Assembly (NCBI GenBank): GCA_948470475.1
Contig: OX419340.1
Span: forward strand, 19,763,016-19,827,015
Direction of reading: 5' to 3'
From: Galaxea fascicularis
Taxonomy: Eukaryota; Cnidaria; Anthozoa; Scleractinia; Euphylliidae
DNA: 64,000 nt
Part shown: in pieces, positions 20,427-34,500 of the stretch
Layout: every line of letters starts with the position of its first letter
Numbering within the stretch: the stretch's first letter is position 1
Notes under the pieces: generated by a model
Database searches by the model: none
Told to the model about the DNA's origin: nothing
The model's input: only the letters and a program-made list of their open reading frames with translations
Translations under genes and position numbers: made by a program

Positions 20427-21219
20427 TGTTACGAAAAATTATTGCGTGACTCGCGTTACTGTCTGGAAGTGTCTAGAATGTTCTGCATATTTAATTAGTG
20501 CTGAATCATCGTGATTCCGTAATTCTATTTTTAAGCCGTTTGCGTAGTAGCTGTAAATAGTTCTTATTGTAATGTTTCTTTATTTAGCTGAGTTGGAAAG
20601 TTCTAGAATTTTAGGTTGTAAGTATATAAGCCGGTCGGTGTAGCTTTAGATTTTTTTTAGAAGCAGAGTGTTTGTTGAAGAAAGTGAAGAGAAGAGGAGT
20701 GTCTTAGAGTTTAAAAGTAAAGAAGTAAGCCTGAGAGTCTTAGAGAGAAGAGCTCAGAGCTAAGAGCGTTGGCGGAGGCCGTGTTTATTGAAGTTGACAG
20801 AGGTCCTTTATACAGTTGGCGGAGGCCGTGTTTATTGAAGAGTGACAGAGGTCGTTTATACAGTTGGCGGAGGCCGTGTTTATTGAAGTTGACAGAGGTC
20901 GTTTATACATTTGGCAGAGGCCGTGTTTAGTGAAGTGTGACAGAGGTCGCGAGTACATTTGGCGGAGGCCGTGGGTATTGGAGTTTGACGGAGGTCGAGT
21001 ATAATTTTCTCTAGCACTTTAATTTACACTGCAAAGTTAATTCTCTATTTCACCACTTATAATTTTACAAGTCTAGTGTGTGCTTATTGTGAAGCCTTGT
21101 GCAGAGTTTACTACTTTCGTGTGGAATAAATAACCTTGTTGCTGTTCCGACAACCCTGCGTTCTGATTAGTCTACAAACAACCCACTTCTCACGTCACAA
21201 CACAATCGAACTCGTAACA
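20427..21219 (+). repeat. Right LTR of Gypsy element, 793 bp
   Basis: Same as the left LTR except for about three substitutions and a 58-bp extra segment at 21009-21066 (49 bp of foreign sequence plus a 9-bp duplication). Confidence 0.93.
21009..21057 (+). mobile_element. 49-bp insertion in right Gypsy LTR, related to foldback end
   Basis: The left LTR has a single TATAATTTT here. The right LTR has it twice (21000-21008 and 21058-21066), with 49 bp between. Those 49 bp match the last 50 bp of the 192-bp palindrome at 44911-45102 with only a few differences (core GCACTTTAATTTACACTGCA). A 9-bp direct repeat suggests real insertion of a terminal fragment after the Gypsy element had landed. Mechanism unknown. 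Confidence 0.8.
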
Positions 21220-21224
21220 TCATA
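21220..21224. repeat. Target-site duplication TCATA, right
   Basis: Matches 16204-16208. Confidence 0.9.
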
Positions 21225-22526
21225 AAAGGACTTCTACCGAGTCCAGTGGTGCCACTGCGAGTCTTAGAGCAACGCTACCTGCCCACATCCTTAATCAATC
21301 TCAATCTGTGATCCTCCAAAATGTCCAGTAGGAGGCCTATCAGGATCATATCAACTGCCTTCAGGCTACAGAGAGACTGTCAAATAACAGCCCACTTCTC
21401 AAGCTGAACACCATTTTAGACAACGATGGACTGCTACGAGTCGGTGGTCGACTCGAACGGGCTCACCTTACCCATGAGGAACGCCATCCCTTGATCCTGC
21501 CAGACTTGCATTATGTCCCTACCCTCCTGATTAGGCATTGCCACGACAGGGTGAAACACCAAGGGCGACTCTTCACCCTCTGATCGCTCCGGAGCAGCGG
21601 GTTCTGGGTAGTCCGTGGCAAACGAGCTGTCAACAGTGTCATTAGCAAGTGTATTAAGTGCAAGAAGCTGAGGGGAGTTCAGCAGAACCAGAAAATGGCC
21701 GATTTACCCAGCGACCGCCTTACTCCTGCGCCACCACTCACCTACGCAGGCTTGGATGCTTTTGGGACCTGGATGGTTAGTACAAGACGAACAAAGGGAG
21801 GAGCCACCAACAGCAAACGCTGAGCTGTGCTGTTTACTTGCATGACCATAAAAGCCATCCACATAGAGTTGATATAGTCCTCAGACACGTCGAGCTTCAT
21901 AAATGCACTGCACAGATTCTTGGCCATAAGAGGACCAACCTTACAGCTCCGCTCTGATTTTGGCAGCAACTTCGTTGGGGCACGAAATGAGCTTTAGGCT
22001 GCTGTCAGGGAAATGGACGAGGACGCCATCCATGCCTATCTAGACTCAGAACGCTGCGACTAGATTTTTAAATACCCCCATGCATCTCATGCAGGAGGGG
22101 TCTGAAAAAGAATGATTTGAGTAGTCAGACGAATCCTTGACTCCATCCTCGCCGAATTACAGTGCTCTCCATACTCGTGGCAGAAGTTACCGCAATAGTA
22201 AATGCAAGACCTCTGACCCCTGTGCCGTCTGCTCCAGGAATGCCCGAAATACTAACGCCGGACACCCTACTCACACAGAAATCCCAAGGCTTGAAAGCAG
22301 CTCCTGGAAATTTCAATACTATGGATCTAGAGAGCAAGCAGTAGAGACAGGTGCAACATCTGGCCAACGTATTCTAGTCAACGTGCCAAAAGGAATACTT
22401 GCCAACACTACAAACAACAAGATCGTGGCAGCAAAAAACAACCAATCACAGAGAAGGAGACCTAGTTCTTCTCCGCTGCAAAGATCTACCCACGAACCGC
22501 AGGGGAAAGGCTTTAAAGGCAACATT
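21225..22526 (+). pseudogene. Pao-2: integrase, inactivated
   Basis: The Pao-2 frame resumes with LSNNSPLLKLNTILDNDGLL and the zinc-binding part (HCHDRVKHQG, CIKCKKLRG). The core follows as LTYAGLDAFGTW, TIKAIHIEL and LRSDFGSNFVGA. The third catalytic region reads GGV-stop-KRMI, where an active enzyme has GGVWERMI, so the Glu is lost and a stop is present. Later pieces are EVTAIVNARPLTPV and GDLVLLRCKDLP, the usual C-terminal end of BEL/Pao integrase. The sequence runs straight into the first satellite unit at about 22527, and no right LTR is found. Confidence 0.8.
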
Positions 22527-25500
22527 CAAAAGTGACCAAAATGTGCTGCAAACGTTTCAATCGCGATGTACTAACCAAATGTAGGTACCAGCGCCGATTT
22601 TTAACTTTCTCCGGCAAAATTTCAAAAATCGAAATTTTTACAAGGCCGTAGGGGCAAAATTCAAAAGTGACCAAAACGTGCTGGAAACGTTGCAATCGTG
22701 ATCTACTAACCAAATGTAGGTACGATCGCCGATTTTTAACTTTCTCCGGCAAAATTTCAAAAATCGAAATTTTTACAAGGCCGTAGGGGCAAAATTCAAA
22801 AGTGACCAAAACGTGCTGGAAACGTTGCAATCGTGATCTACTAACCAAATGTAGGTACGATCCCCGATTTTTAACTTTCTCCGGCAAAATTTCAAAAATC
22901 GAAATTTTTACAAGGCCGTAGGGGCAAAATTCAAAAGTGACCAAAACGTGCTGGAAACGTTGCAATCGTGATCTACTAACCAAATGTAGGTACGATCGCC
23001 GATTTTTAACTTTCTCCGGCAAAATTTCAAAAATCGAGACTTTTACAAGACCGTAGGGGCAAAATTCAAAAGTGACCAAAACGTGCTGGAAACGTTGCAA
23101 TCGTGATCTACTAACCAAATGTAGGTACGATCGCCGATTTTTAACTTTCTCCGGCAAAATTTCAAAAATCGAAATTTTTACAAGGCCGTAGGGGCAAAAT
23201 TCAAAAGTGACCAAAACGTGCTGGAAACGTTGCAATCGTGATCTACTAACCAAATGTAGGTACGATCGCCGATTTTTAACTTTCTCCGGCAAAATTTCAA
23301 AAATCGAAATTTTTACAAGGCCGTAGGGGCAAAATTCAAAAGTGACCAAAACGTGCTGGAAACGTTGCAATCGTGATCTCCTAACCAAATGTAGGTACGA
23401 TCGCCGATTTTTAACTTTCTCCGGCAAAATTTCAAAAATCGAAATTTTTACAAGGCCGTAGGGGCAAAATTCAAAAGTGACCAAAACGTGCTGGAAACGT
23501 TGCAATCGTGATCTACTAACCAAATGTAGGTACGATCGCCGATTTTTAACTTTCTCCGGCAAAATTTCAAAAATCGAAATTTTTACAAGGCCGTAGGGGC
23601 AAAATTCAAAAGTGACCAAAACGTGCTGGAAACGTTGCAATCGTGATCTCCTAACCAAATGTAGGTACGATCGCCGATTTTTAACTTTCTCCGGCAAAAT
23701 TTCAAAAATCGAAATTTTTACAAGGCCGTAGGGGCAAAATTCAAAAGTGACCAAAACGTGCTGGAAACGTTGCAATCGTGATCTACTAACCAAATGTAGG
23801 TACGATCGCCGATTTTTAACTTTCTCCGGCAAAATTTCAAAAATCGAAATTTTTACAAGGCCGTAGGGGCAAAATTCAAAAGTGACCAAAACGTGCTGGA
23901 AACGTTGCAATCGTGATCTACTAACCAAATGTAGGTACGATCGCCGATTTTTAACTTTCTCCGGCAAAATTTCAAAAATCGAAATTTTTACAAGGCCGTA
24001 GGGGCAAAATTCAAAAGTGACCAAAACGTGCTGGAAACGTTGCAATCGTGATCTACTAACCAAATGTAGGTACGATCGCCGATTTTTAACTTTCTCCGGC
24101 AAAATTTCAAAAATCGAAATTTTTACAAGGCCGTAGGGGCAAAATTCAAAAGTGACCAAACCGTGCTGGAAACGTTGCAATCGTGATCTACTAACCAAAT
24201 GTAGGTACGATCGCCGATTTTTAACTTTCTCCGGCAAAATTTCAAAAATCGAAATTTTTACAAGGCCGTAGGGGCAAAATGCAAAAGTGACCAAAACGTG
24301 CTGGAAACGTTGCAATCGTGATCTCCTAACCAAATGTAGGTACGATCGCCGATTTTTAACTTTCTCCGGCAAAATTTCAAAAATCGAAATTTTTACAAGG
24401 CCGTAGGGGCAAAATTCAAAAGTGACCAAAACGTGCTGGAAACGTTGCAATCGTGATCTACTAACCAAATGTAGGTACGATCGCCGATTTTTAACTTTCT
24501 CCGGCAAAATTTCAAAAATCGAAATTTTTACAAGGCCGTAGGGGCAAAATTCAAAAGTGACCAAAACGTGCTGGAAACGTTGCAATCGTGATCTACTAAC
24601 CAAATGTAGGTACGATCGCCGATTTTTAACTTTCTCCGGCAAAATTTCAAAAATCGAAATTTTTACAAGGCCGTAGGGGCAAAATTCAAAAGTGACCAAA
24701 ACGTGCTGGAAACGTTGCAATCGTGATCTACTAACCAAATGTAGGTACGATCGCCGATTTTTAACTTTCTCCGGCAAAATTTCAAAAATCGAAATTTTTA
24801 CAAGGCCGTAGGGGCAAAATTCAAAAGTGACCAAAACGTGCTGGAAACGTTGCAATCGTGATCTACTAACCAAATGTAGGTACGATCGCCGATTTTTAAC
24901 TTTCTCCGGCAAAATTTCAAAAATCGAAATTTTTACAAGGCCGTAGGGGCAAAATTCAAAAGTGACCAAAACGTGCTGGAAACGTTGCAATCGTGATCTA
25001 CTAACCAAATGTAGGTACGATCGCCGATTTTTAACTTTCTCCGGCAAAATTTCAAAAATCGAAATTTTTACAAGGCCGTAGGGGCAAAATTCAAAAGTGA
25101 CCAAAACGTGCTGGAAACGTTGCAATCGTGATCTACTAACCAAATGTAGGTACGATCGCCGATTTTTAACTTTCTCCGGCAAAATTTCAAAAATCGAAAT
25201 TTTTACAAGGCCGTAGGGGCAAAATTCAAAAGTGACCAAAACGTGCTGGAAACGTTGCAATCGTGATCTACTAACCAAATGTAGGTACGATCGCCGATTT
25301 TTAACTTTCTCCGGCAAAATTTCAAAAATCGAAATTTTTACAAGGCCGTAGGGGCAAAATTCAAAAGTGACCAAAACGTGCTGGAAACGTTGCAATCGTG
25401 ATCTACTAACCAAATGTAGGTACGATCGCCGATTTTTAACTTTCTCCGGCAAAATTTCAAAAATCGAAATTTTTACAAGGCCGTAGGGGCAAAATTCAAA

Positions 25501-28500
25501 AGTGACCAAAACGTGCTGGAAACGTTGCAATCGTGATCTACTAACCAAATGTAGGTACGATCGCCGATTTTTAACTTTCTCCGGCAAAATTTCAAAAATC
25601 GAAATTTTTACAAGGCCGTAGGGGCAAAATTCAAAAGTGACCAAAACGTGCTGGAAACGTTGCAATCGTGATCTACTAACCAAATGTAGGTACGATCGCC
25701 GATTTTTAACTTTCTCCGGCAAAATTTCAAAAATCGAAATTTTTACAAGGCCGTAGGGGCAAAATTCAAAAGTGACCAAAACGTGCTGGAAACGTTGCAA
25801 TCGTGATCTACTAACCAAATGTAGGTACGATCGCCGATTTTTAACTTTCTCCGGCAAAATTTCAAAAATCGAAATTTTTACAAGGCCGTAGGGGCAAAAT
25901 TCAAAAGTGACCAAAACGTGCTGGAAACGTTGCAATCGTGATCTACTAACCAAATGTAGGTACGATCGCCGATTTTTAACTTTCTCCGGCAAAATTTCAA
26001 AAATCGAAATTTTTACAAGGCCGTAGGGGCAAAATTCAAAAGTGACCAAAACGTGCTGGAAACGTTGCAATCGTGATCTACTAACCAAATGTAGGTACGA
26101 TCGCCGATTTTTAACTTTCTCCGGCAAAATTTCAAAAATCGAAATTTTTACAAGGCCGTAGGGGCAAAATTCAAAAGTGACCAAAACGTGCTGGAAACGT
26201 TGCAATCGTGATCTACTAACCAAATGTAGGTACGATCGCCGATTTTTAACTTTCTCCGGCAAAATTTCAAAAATCGAAATTTTTACAAGGCCGTAGGGGC
26301 AAAATTCAAAAGTGACCAAAACGTGCTGGAAACGTTGCAATCGTGATCTACTAACCAAATGTAGGTACGATCGCCGATTTTTAACTTTCTCCGGCAAAAT
26401 TTCAAAAATCGAAATTTTTACAAGGCCGTAGGGGCAAAATTCAAAAGTGACCAAAACGTGCTGGAAACGTTGCAATCGTGATCTACTAACCAAATGTAGG
26501 TACGATCGCCGATTTTTAACTTTCTCCGGCAAAATTTCAAAAATCGAAATTTTTACAAGGCCGTAGGGGCAAAATTCAAAAGTGACCAAAACGTGCTGGA
26601 AACGTTGCAATCGTGATCTACTAACCAAATGTAGGTACGATCGCCGATTTTTAACTTTCTCCGGCAAAATTTCAAAAATCGAAATTTTTACAAGGCCGTA
26701 GGGGCAAAATTCAAAAGTGACCAAAACGTGCTGGAAACGTTGCAATCGTGATCTACTAACCAAATGTAGGTACGATCGCCGATTTTTAACTTTCTCCGGC
26801 AAAATTTCAAAAATCGAAATTTTTACAAGGCCGTAGGGGCAAAATTCAAAAGTGACCAAAACGTGCTGGAAACGTTGCAATCGTGATCTACTAACCAAAT
26901 GTAGGTACGATCGCCGATTTTTAACTTTCTCCGGCAAAATTTCAAAAATCGAAATTTTTACAAGGCCGTAGGGGCAAAATTCAAAAGTGACCAAAACGTG
27001 CTGGAAACGTTGCAATCGTGATCTACTAACCAAATGTAGGTACGATCGCCGATTTTTAACTTTCTCCGGCAAAATTTCAAAAATCGAAATTTTTACAAGG
27101 CCGTAGGGGCAAAATTCAAAAGTGACCAAAACGTGCTGGAAACGTTGCAATCGTGATCTACTAACCAAATGTAGGTACGATCGCCGATTTTTAACTTTCT
27201 CCGGCAAAATTTCAAAAATCGAAATTTTTACAAGGCCGTAGGGGCAAAATTCAAAAGTGACCAAAACGTGCTGGAAACGTTGCAATCGTGATCTACTAAC
27301 CAAATGTAGGTACGATCGCCGATTTTTAACTTTCTCCGGCAAAATTTCAAAAATCGAAATTTTTACAAGGCCGTAGGGGCAAAATTCAAAAGTGACCAAA
27401 ACGTGCTGGAAACGTTGCAATCGTGATCTACTAACCAAATGTAGGTACGATCGCCGATTTTTAACTTTCTCCGGCAAAATTTCAAAAATCGAAATTTTTA
27501 CAAGGCCGTAGGGGCAAAATTCAAAAGTGACCAAAACGTGCTGGAAACGTTGCAATCGTGATCTACTAACCAAATGTAGGTACGATCGCCGATTTTTAAC
27601 TTTCTCCGGCAAAATTTCAAAAATCGAAATTTTTACAAGGCCGTAGGGGCAAAATTCAAAAGTGACCAAAACGTGCTGGAAACGTTGCAATCGTGATCTA
27701 CTAACCAAATGTAGGTACGATCGCCGATTTTTAACTTTCTCCGGCAAAATTTCAAAAATCGAAATTTTTACAAGGCCGTAGGGGCAAAATTCAAAAGTGA
27801 CCAAAACGTGCTGGAAACGTTGCAATCGTGATCTACTAACCAAATGTAGGTACGATCGCCGATTTTTAACTTTCTCCGGCAAAATTTCAAAAATCGAAAT
27901 TTTTACAAGGCCGTAGGGGCAAAATTCAAAAGTGACCAAAACGTGCTGGAAACGTTGCAATCGTGATCTACTAACCAAATGTAGGTACGATCGCCGATTT
28001 TTAACTTTCTCCGGCAAAATTTCAAAAATCGAAATTTTTACAAGGCCGTAGGGGCAAAATTCAAAAGTGACCAAAACGTGCTGGAAACGTTGCAATCGTG
28101 ATCTACTAACCAAATGTAGGTACGATCGCCGATTTTTAACTTTCTCCGGCAAAATTTCAAAAATCGAAATTTTTACAAGGCCGTAGGGGCAAAATTCAAA
28201 AGTGACCAAAACGTGCTGGAAACGTTGCAATCGTGATCTACTAACCAAATGTAGGTACGATCGCCGATTTTTAACTTTCTCCGGCAAAATTTCAAAAATC
28301 GAAATTTTTACAAGGCCGTAGGGGCAAAATTCAAAAGTGACCAAAACGTGCTGGAAACGTTGCAATCGTGATCTCCTAACCAAATGTAGGTACGATCGCC
28401 GATTTTTAACTTTCTCCGGCAAAATTTCAAAAATCGAAATTTTTACAAGGCCGTAGGGGCAAAATTCAAAAGTGACCAAAACGTGCTGGAAACGTTGCAA

Positions 28501-31500
28501 TCGTGATCTACTAACCAAATGTAGGTACGATCGCCGATTTTTAACTTTCTCCGGCAAAATTTCAAAAATCGAAATTTTTACAAGGCCGTAGGGGCAAAAT
28601 TCAAAAGTGACCAAAACGTGCTGGAAACGTTGCAATCGTGATCTACTAACCAAATGTAGGTACGATCGCCGATTTTTAACTTTCTCCGGCAAAATTTCAA
28701 AAATCGAAATTTTTACAAGGCCGTAGGGGCAAAATTCAAAAGTGACCAAAACGTGCTGGAAACGTTGCAATCGTGATCTACTAACCAAATGTAGGTACGA
28801 TCGCCGATTTTTAACTTTCTCCGGCAAAATTTCAAAAATCGAAATTTTTACAAGGCCGTAGGGGCAAAATTCAAAAGTGACCAAAACGTGCTGGAAACGT
28901 TGCAATCGTGATCTACTAACCAAATGTAGGTACGATCGCCGATTTTTAACTTTCTCCGGCAAAATTTCAAAAATCGAAATTTTTACAAGGCCGTAGGGGC
29001 AAAATTCAAAAGTGACCAAAACGTGCTGGAAACGTTGCAATCGTGATCTACTAACCAAATGTAGGTACGATCGCCGATTTTTAACTTTCTCCGGCAAAAT
29101 TTCAAAAATCGAAATTTTTACAAGGCCGTAGGGGCAAAATTCAAAAGTGACCAAAACGTGCTGGAAACGTTGCAATCGTGATCTACTAACCAAATGTAGG
29201 TACGATCGCCGATTTTTAACTTTCTCCGGCAAAATTTCAAAAATCGAAATTTTTACAAGGCCGTAGGGGCAAAATTCAAAAGTGACCAAAACGTGCTGGA
29301 AACGTTGCAATCGTGATCTACTAACCAAATGTAGGTACGATCGCCGATTTTTAACTTTCTCCGGCAAAATTTCAAAAATCGAAATTTTTACAAGGCCGTA
29401 GGGGCAAAATTCAAAAGTGACCAAAACGTGCTGGAAACGTTGCAATCGTGATCTACTAACCAAATGTAGGTACGATCGCCGATTTTTAACTTTCTCCGGC
29501 AAAATTTCAAAAATCGAAATTTTTACAAGGCCGTAGGGGCAAAATTCAAAAGTGACCAAAACGTGCTGGAAACGTTGCAATCGTGATCTACTAACCAAAT
29601 GTAGGTACGATCGCCGATTTTTAACTTTCTCCGGCAAAATTTCAAAAATCGAAATTTTTACAAGGCCGTAGGGGCAAAATTCAAAAGTGACCAAAACGTG
29701 CTGGAAACGTTGCAATCGTGATCTACTAACCAAATGTAGGTACGATCGCCGATTTTTAACTTTCTCCGGCAAAATTTCAAAAATCGAAATTTTTACAAGG
29801 CCGTAGGGGCAAAATTCAAAAGTGACCAAAACGTGCTGGAAACGTTGCAATCGTGATCTACTAACCAAATGTAGGTACGATCGCCGATTTTTAACTTTCT
29901 CCGGCAAAATTTCAAAAATCGAAATTTTTACAAGGCCGTAGGGGCAAAATTCAAAAGTGACCAAAACGTGCTGGAAACGTTGCAATCGTGATCTACTAAC
30001 CAAATGTAGGTACGATCGCCGATTTTTAACTTTCTCCGGCAAAATTTCAAAAATCGAAATTTTTACAAGGCCGTAGGGGCAAAATTCAAAAGTGACCAAA
30101 ACGTGCTGGAAACGTTGCAATCGTGATCTACTAACCAAATGTAGGTACGATCGCCGATTTTTAACTTTCTCCGGCAAAATTTCAAAAATCGCAATTTTTA
30201 CAAGGCCGTAGGGGCAAAATTCAAAAGTGACCAAAACGTGCTGGAAACGTTGCAATCGTGATCTACTAACCAAATGTAGGTACGATCGCCGATTTTTAAC
30301 TTTCTCCGGCAAAATTTCAAAAATCGAAATTTTTACAAGGCCGTAGGGGCAAAATTCAAAAGTGACCAAAACGTGCTGGAAACGTTGCAATCGTGATCTA
30401 CTAACCAAATGTAGGTACGATCGCCGATTTTTAACTTTCTCCGGCAAAATTTCAAAAATCGAAATTTTTACAAGGCCGTAGGGGCAAAATTCAAAAGTGA
30501 CCAAAACGTGCTGGAAACGTTGCAATCGTGATCTACTAACCAAATGTAGGTACGATCGCCGATTTTTAACTTTCTCCGGCAAAATTTCAAAAATCGAAAT
30601 TTTTACAAGGCCGTAGGGGCAAAATTCAAAAGTGACCAAAACGTGCTGGAAACGTTGCAATCGTGATCTACTAACCAAATGTAGGTACGATCGCCGATTT
30701 TTAACTTTCTCCGGCAAAATTTCAAAAATCGAAATTTTTACAAGGCCGTAGGGGCAAAATTCAAAAGTGACCAAAACGTGCTGGAAACGTTGCAATCGTG
30801 ATCTACTAACCAAATGTAGGTACGATCGCCGATTTTTAACTTTCTCCGGCAAAATTTCAAAAATCGAAATTTTTACAAGGCCGTAGGGGCAAAATTCAAA
30901 AGTGACCAAAACGTGCTGGAAACGTTGCAATCGTGATCTACTAACCAAATGTAGGTACGATCGCCGATTTTTAACTTTCTCCGGCAAAATTTCAAAAATC
31001 GAAATTTTTACAAGGCCGTAGGGGCAAAATTCAAAAGTGACCAAAACGTGCTGGAAACGTTGCAATCGTGATCTACTAACCAAATGTAGGTACGATCGCC
31101 GATTTTTAACTTTCTCCGGCAAAATTTCAAAAATCGAAATTTTTACAAGGCCGTAGGGGCAAAATTCAAAAGTGACCAAAACGTGCTGGAAACGTTGCAA
31201 TCGTGATCTACTAACCAAATGTAGGTACGATCGCCGATTTTTAACTTTCTCCGGCAAAATTTCAAAAATCGAAATTTTTACAAGGCCGTAGGGGCAAAAT
31301 TCAAAAGTGACCAAAACGTGCTGGAAACGTTGCAATCGTGATCTACTAACCAAATGTAGGTACGATCGCCGATTTTTAACTTTCTCCGGCAAAATTTCAA
31401 AAATCGAAATTTTTACAAGGCCGTAGGGGCAAAATTCAAAAGTGACCAAAACGTGCTGGAAACGTTGCAATCGTGATCTACTAACCAAATGTAGGTACGA

Positions 31501-34500
31501 TCGCCGATTTTTAACTTTCTCCGGCAAAATTTCAAAAATCGAAATTTTTACAAGGCCGTAGGGGCAAAATTCAAAAGTGACCAAAACGTGCTGGAAACGT
31601 TGCAATCGTGATCTACTAACCAAATGTAGGTACGATCGCCGATTTTTAACTTTCTCCGGCAAAATTTCAAAAATCGAAATTTTTACAAGGCCGTAGGGGC
31701 AAAATTCAAAAGTGACCAAAACGTGCTGGAAACGTTGCAATCGTGATCTACTAACCAAATGTAGGTACGATCGCCGATTTTTAACTTTCTCCGGCAAAAT
31801 TTCAAAAATCGAAATTTTTACAAGGCCGTAGGGGCAAAATTCAAAAGTGACCAAAACGTGCTGGAAACGTTGCAATCGTGATCTACTAACCAAATGTAGG
31901 TACGATCGCCGATTTTTAACTTTCTCCGGCAAAATTTCAAAAATCGAAATTTTTACAAGGCCGTAGGGGCAAAATTCAAAAGTGACCAAAACGTGCTGGA
32001 AACGTTGCAATCGTGATCTACTAACCAAATGTAGGTACGATCGCCGATTTTTAACTTTCTCCGGCAAAATTTCAAAAATCGAAATTTTTACAAGGCCGTA
32101 GGGGCAAAATTCAAAAGTGACCAAAACGTGCTGGAAACGTTGCAATCGTGATCTACTAACCAAATGTAGGTACGATCGCCGATTTTTAACTTTCTCCGGC
32201 AAAATTTCAAAAATCGAAATTTTTACAAGGCCGTAGGGGCAAAATTCAAAAGTGACCAAAACGTGCTGGAAACGTTGCAATCGTGATCTACTAACCAAAT
32301 GTAGGTACGATCGCCGATTTTTAACTTTCTCCGGCAAAATTTCAAAAATCGAAATTTTTACAAGGCCGTAGGGGCAAAATTCAAAAGTGACCAAAACGTG
32401 CTGGAAACGTTGCAATCGTGATCTACTAACCAAATGTAGGTACGATCGCCGATTTTTAACTTTCTCCGGCAAAATTTCAAAAATCGAAATTTTTACAAGG
32501 CCGTAGGGGCAAAATTCAAAAGTGACCAAAACGTGCTGGAAACGTTGCAATCGTGATCTACTAACCAAATGTAGGTACGATCGCCGATTTTTAACTTTCT
32601 CCGGCAAAATTTCAAAAATCGAAATTTTTACAAGGCCGTAGGGGCAAAATTCAAAAGTGACCAAAACGTGCTGGAAACGTTGCAATCGTGATCTACTAAC
32701 CAAATGTAGGTACGATCGCCGATTTTTAACTTTCTCCGGCAAAATTTCAAAAATCGAAATTTTTACAAGGCCGTAGGGGCAAAATTCAAAAGTGACCAAA
32801 ACGTGCTGGAAACGTTGCAATCGTGATCTACTAACCAAATGTAGGTACGATCGCCGATTTTTAACTTTCTCCGGCAAAATTTCAAAAATCGAAATTTTTA
32901 CAAGGCCGTAGGGGCAAAATTCAAAAGTGACCAAAACGTGCTGGAAACGTTGCAATCGTGATCTACTAACCAAATGTAGGTACGATCGCCGATTTTTAAC
33001 TTTCTCCGGCAAAATTTCAAAAATCGAAATTTTTACAAGGCCGTAGGGGCAAAATTCAAAAGTGACCAAAACGTGCTGGAAACGTTGCAATCGTGATCTA
33101 CTAACCAAATGTAGGTACGATCGCCGATTTTTAACTTTCTCCGGCAAAATTTCAAAAATCGAAATTTTTACAAGGCCGTAGGGGCAAAATTCAAAAGTGA
33201 CCAAAACGTGCTGGAAACGTTGCAATCGTGATCTACTAACCAAATGTAGGTACGATCGCCGATTTTTAACTTTCTCCGGCAAAATTTCAAAAATCGAAAT
33301 TTTTACAAGGCCGTAGGGGCAAAATTCAAAAGTGACCAAAACGTGCTGGAAACGTTGCAATCGTGATCTACTAACCAAATGTAGGTACGATCGCCGATTT
33401 TTAACTTTCTCCGGCAAAATTTCAAAAATCGAAATTTTTACAAGGCCGTAGGGGCAAAATTCAAAAGTGACCAAAACGTGCTGGAAACGTTGCAATCGTG
33501 ATCTACTAACCAAATGTAGGTACGATCGCCGATTTTTAACTTTCTCCGGCAAAATTTCAAAAATCGAAATTTTTACAAGGCCGTAGGGGCAAAATTCAAA
33601 AGTGACCAAAACGTGCTGGAAACGTTGCAATCGTGATCTACTAACCAAATGTAGGTACGATCGCCGATTTTTAACTTTCTCCGGCAAAATTTCAAAAATC
33701 GAAATTTTTACAAGGCCGTAGGGGCAAAATTCAAAAGTGACCAAAACGTGCTGGAAACGTTGCAATCGTGATCTACTAACCAAATGTAGGTACGATCGCC
33801 GATTTTTAACTTTCTCCGGCAAAATTTCAAAAATCGAAATTTTTACAAGGCCGTAGGGGCAAAATTCAAAAGTGACCAAAACGTGCTGGAAACGTTGCAA
33901 TCGTGATCTACTAACCAAATGTAGGTACGATCGCCGATTTTTAACTTTCTCCGGCAAAATTTCAAAAATCGAAATTTTTACAAGGCCGTAGGGGCAAAAT
34001 TCAAAAGTGACCAAAACGTGCTGGAAACGTTGCAATCGTGATCTACTAACCAAATGTAGGTACGATCGCCGATTTTTAACTTTCTCCGGCAAAATTTCAA
34101 AAATCGAAATTTTTACAAGGCCGTAGGGGCAAAATTCAAAAGTGACCAAAACGTGCTGGAAACGTTGCAATCGTGATCTACTAACCAAATGTAGGTACGA
34201 TCGCCGATTTTTAACTTTCTCCGGCAAAATTTCAAAAATCGAAATTTTTACAAGGCCGTAGGGGCAAAATTCAAAAGTGACCAAAACGTGCTGGAAACGT
34301 TGCAATCGTGATCTACTAACCAAATGTAGGTACGATCGCCGATTTTTAACTTTCTCCGGCAAAATTTCAAAAATCGAAATTTTTACAAGGCCGTAGGGGC
34401 AAAATTCAAAAGTGACCAAAACGTGCTGGAAACGTTGCAATCGTGATCTACTAACCAAATGTAGGTACGATCGCCGATTTTTAACTTTCTCCGGCAAAAT

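Larger units (their letters stand above)
16209..21219 (+). mobile_element. Gypsy (Ty3) retrotransposon, Gmr1-like order, lacking RT and RNase H
   Basis: LTRs of 735 bp (left) and 793 bp (right) flank 3483 bp. The ends are TGTTACG and CGTAACA and the target duplication is TCATA on both sides. Apart from one 58-bp insertion in the right LTR I count about three substitutions between the LTRs, so the insertion is young. The order is gag, protease, integrase, and then the right LTR 90 bp after the stop. In the Gmr1-like clade integrase precedes reverse transcriptase. Here the frame ends just where RT would begin, so RT and RNase H seem to have been deleted. The copy would need enzymes from a complete relative. 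It is inserted in the RNase H/integrase linker region of Pao-2. Confidence 0.93.
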
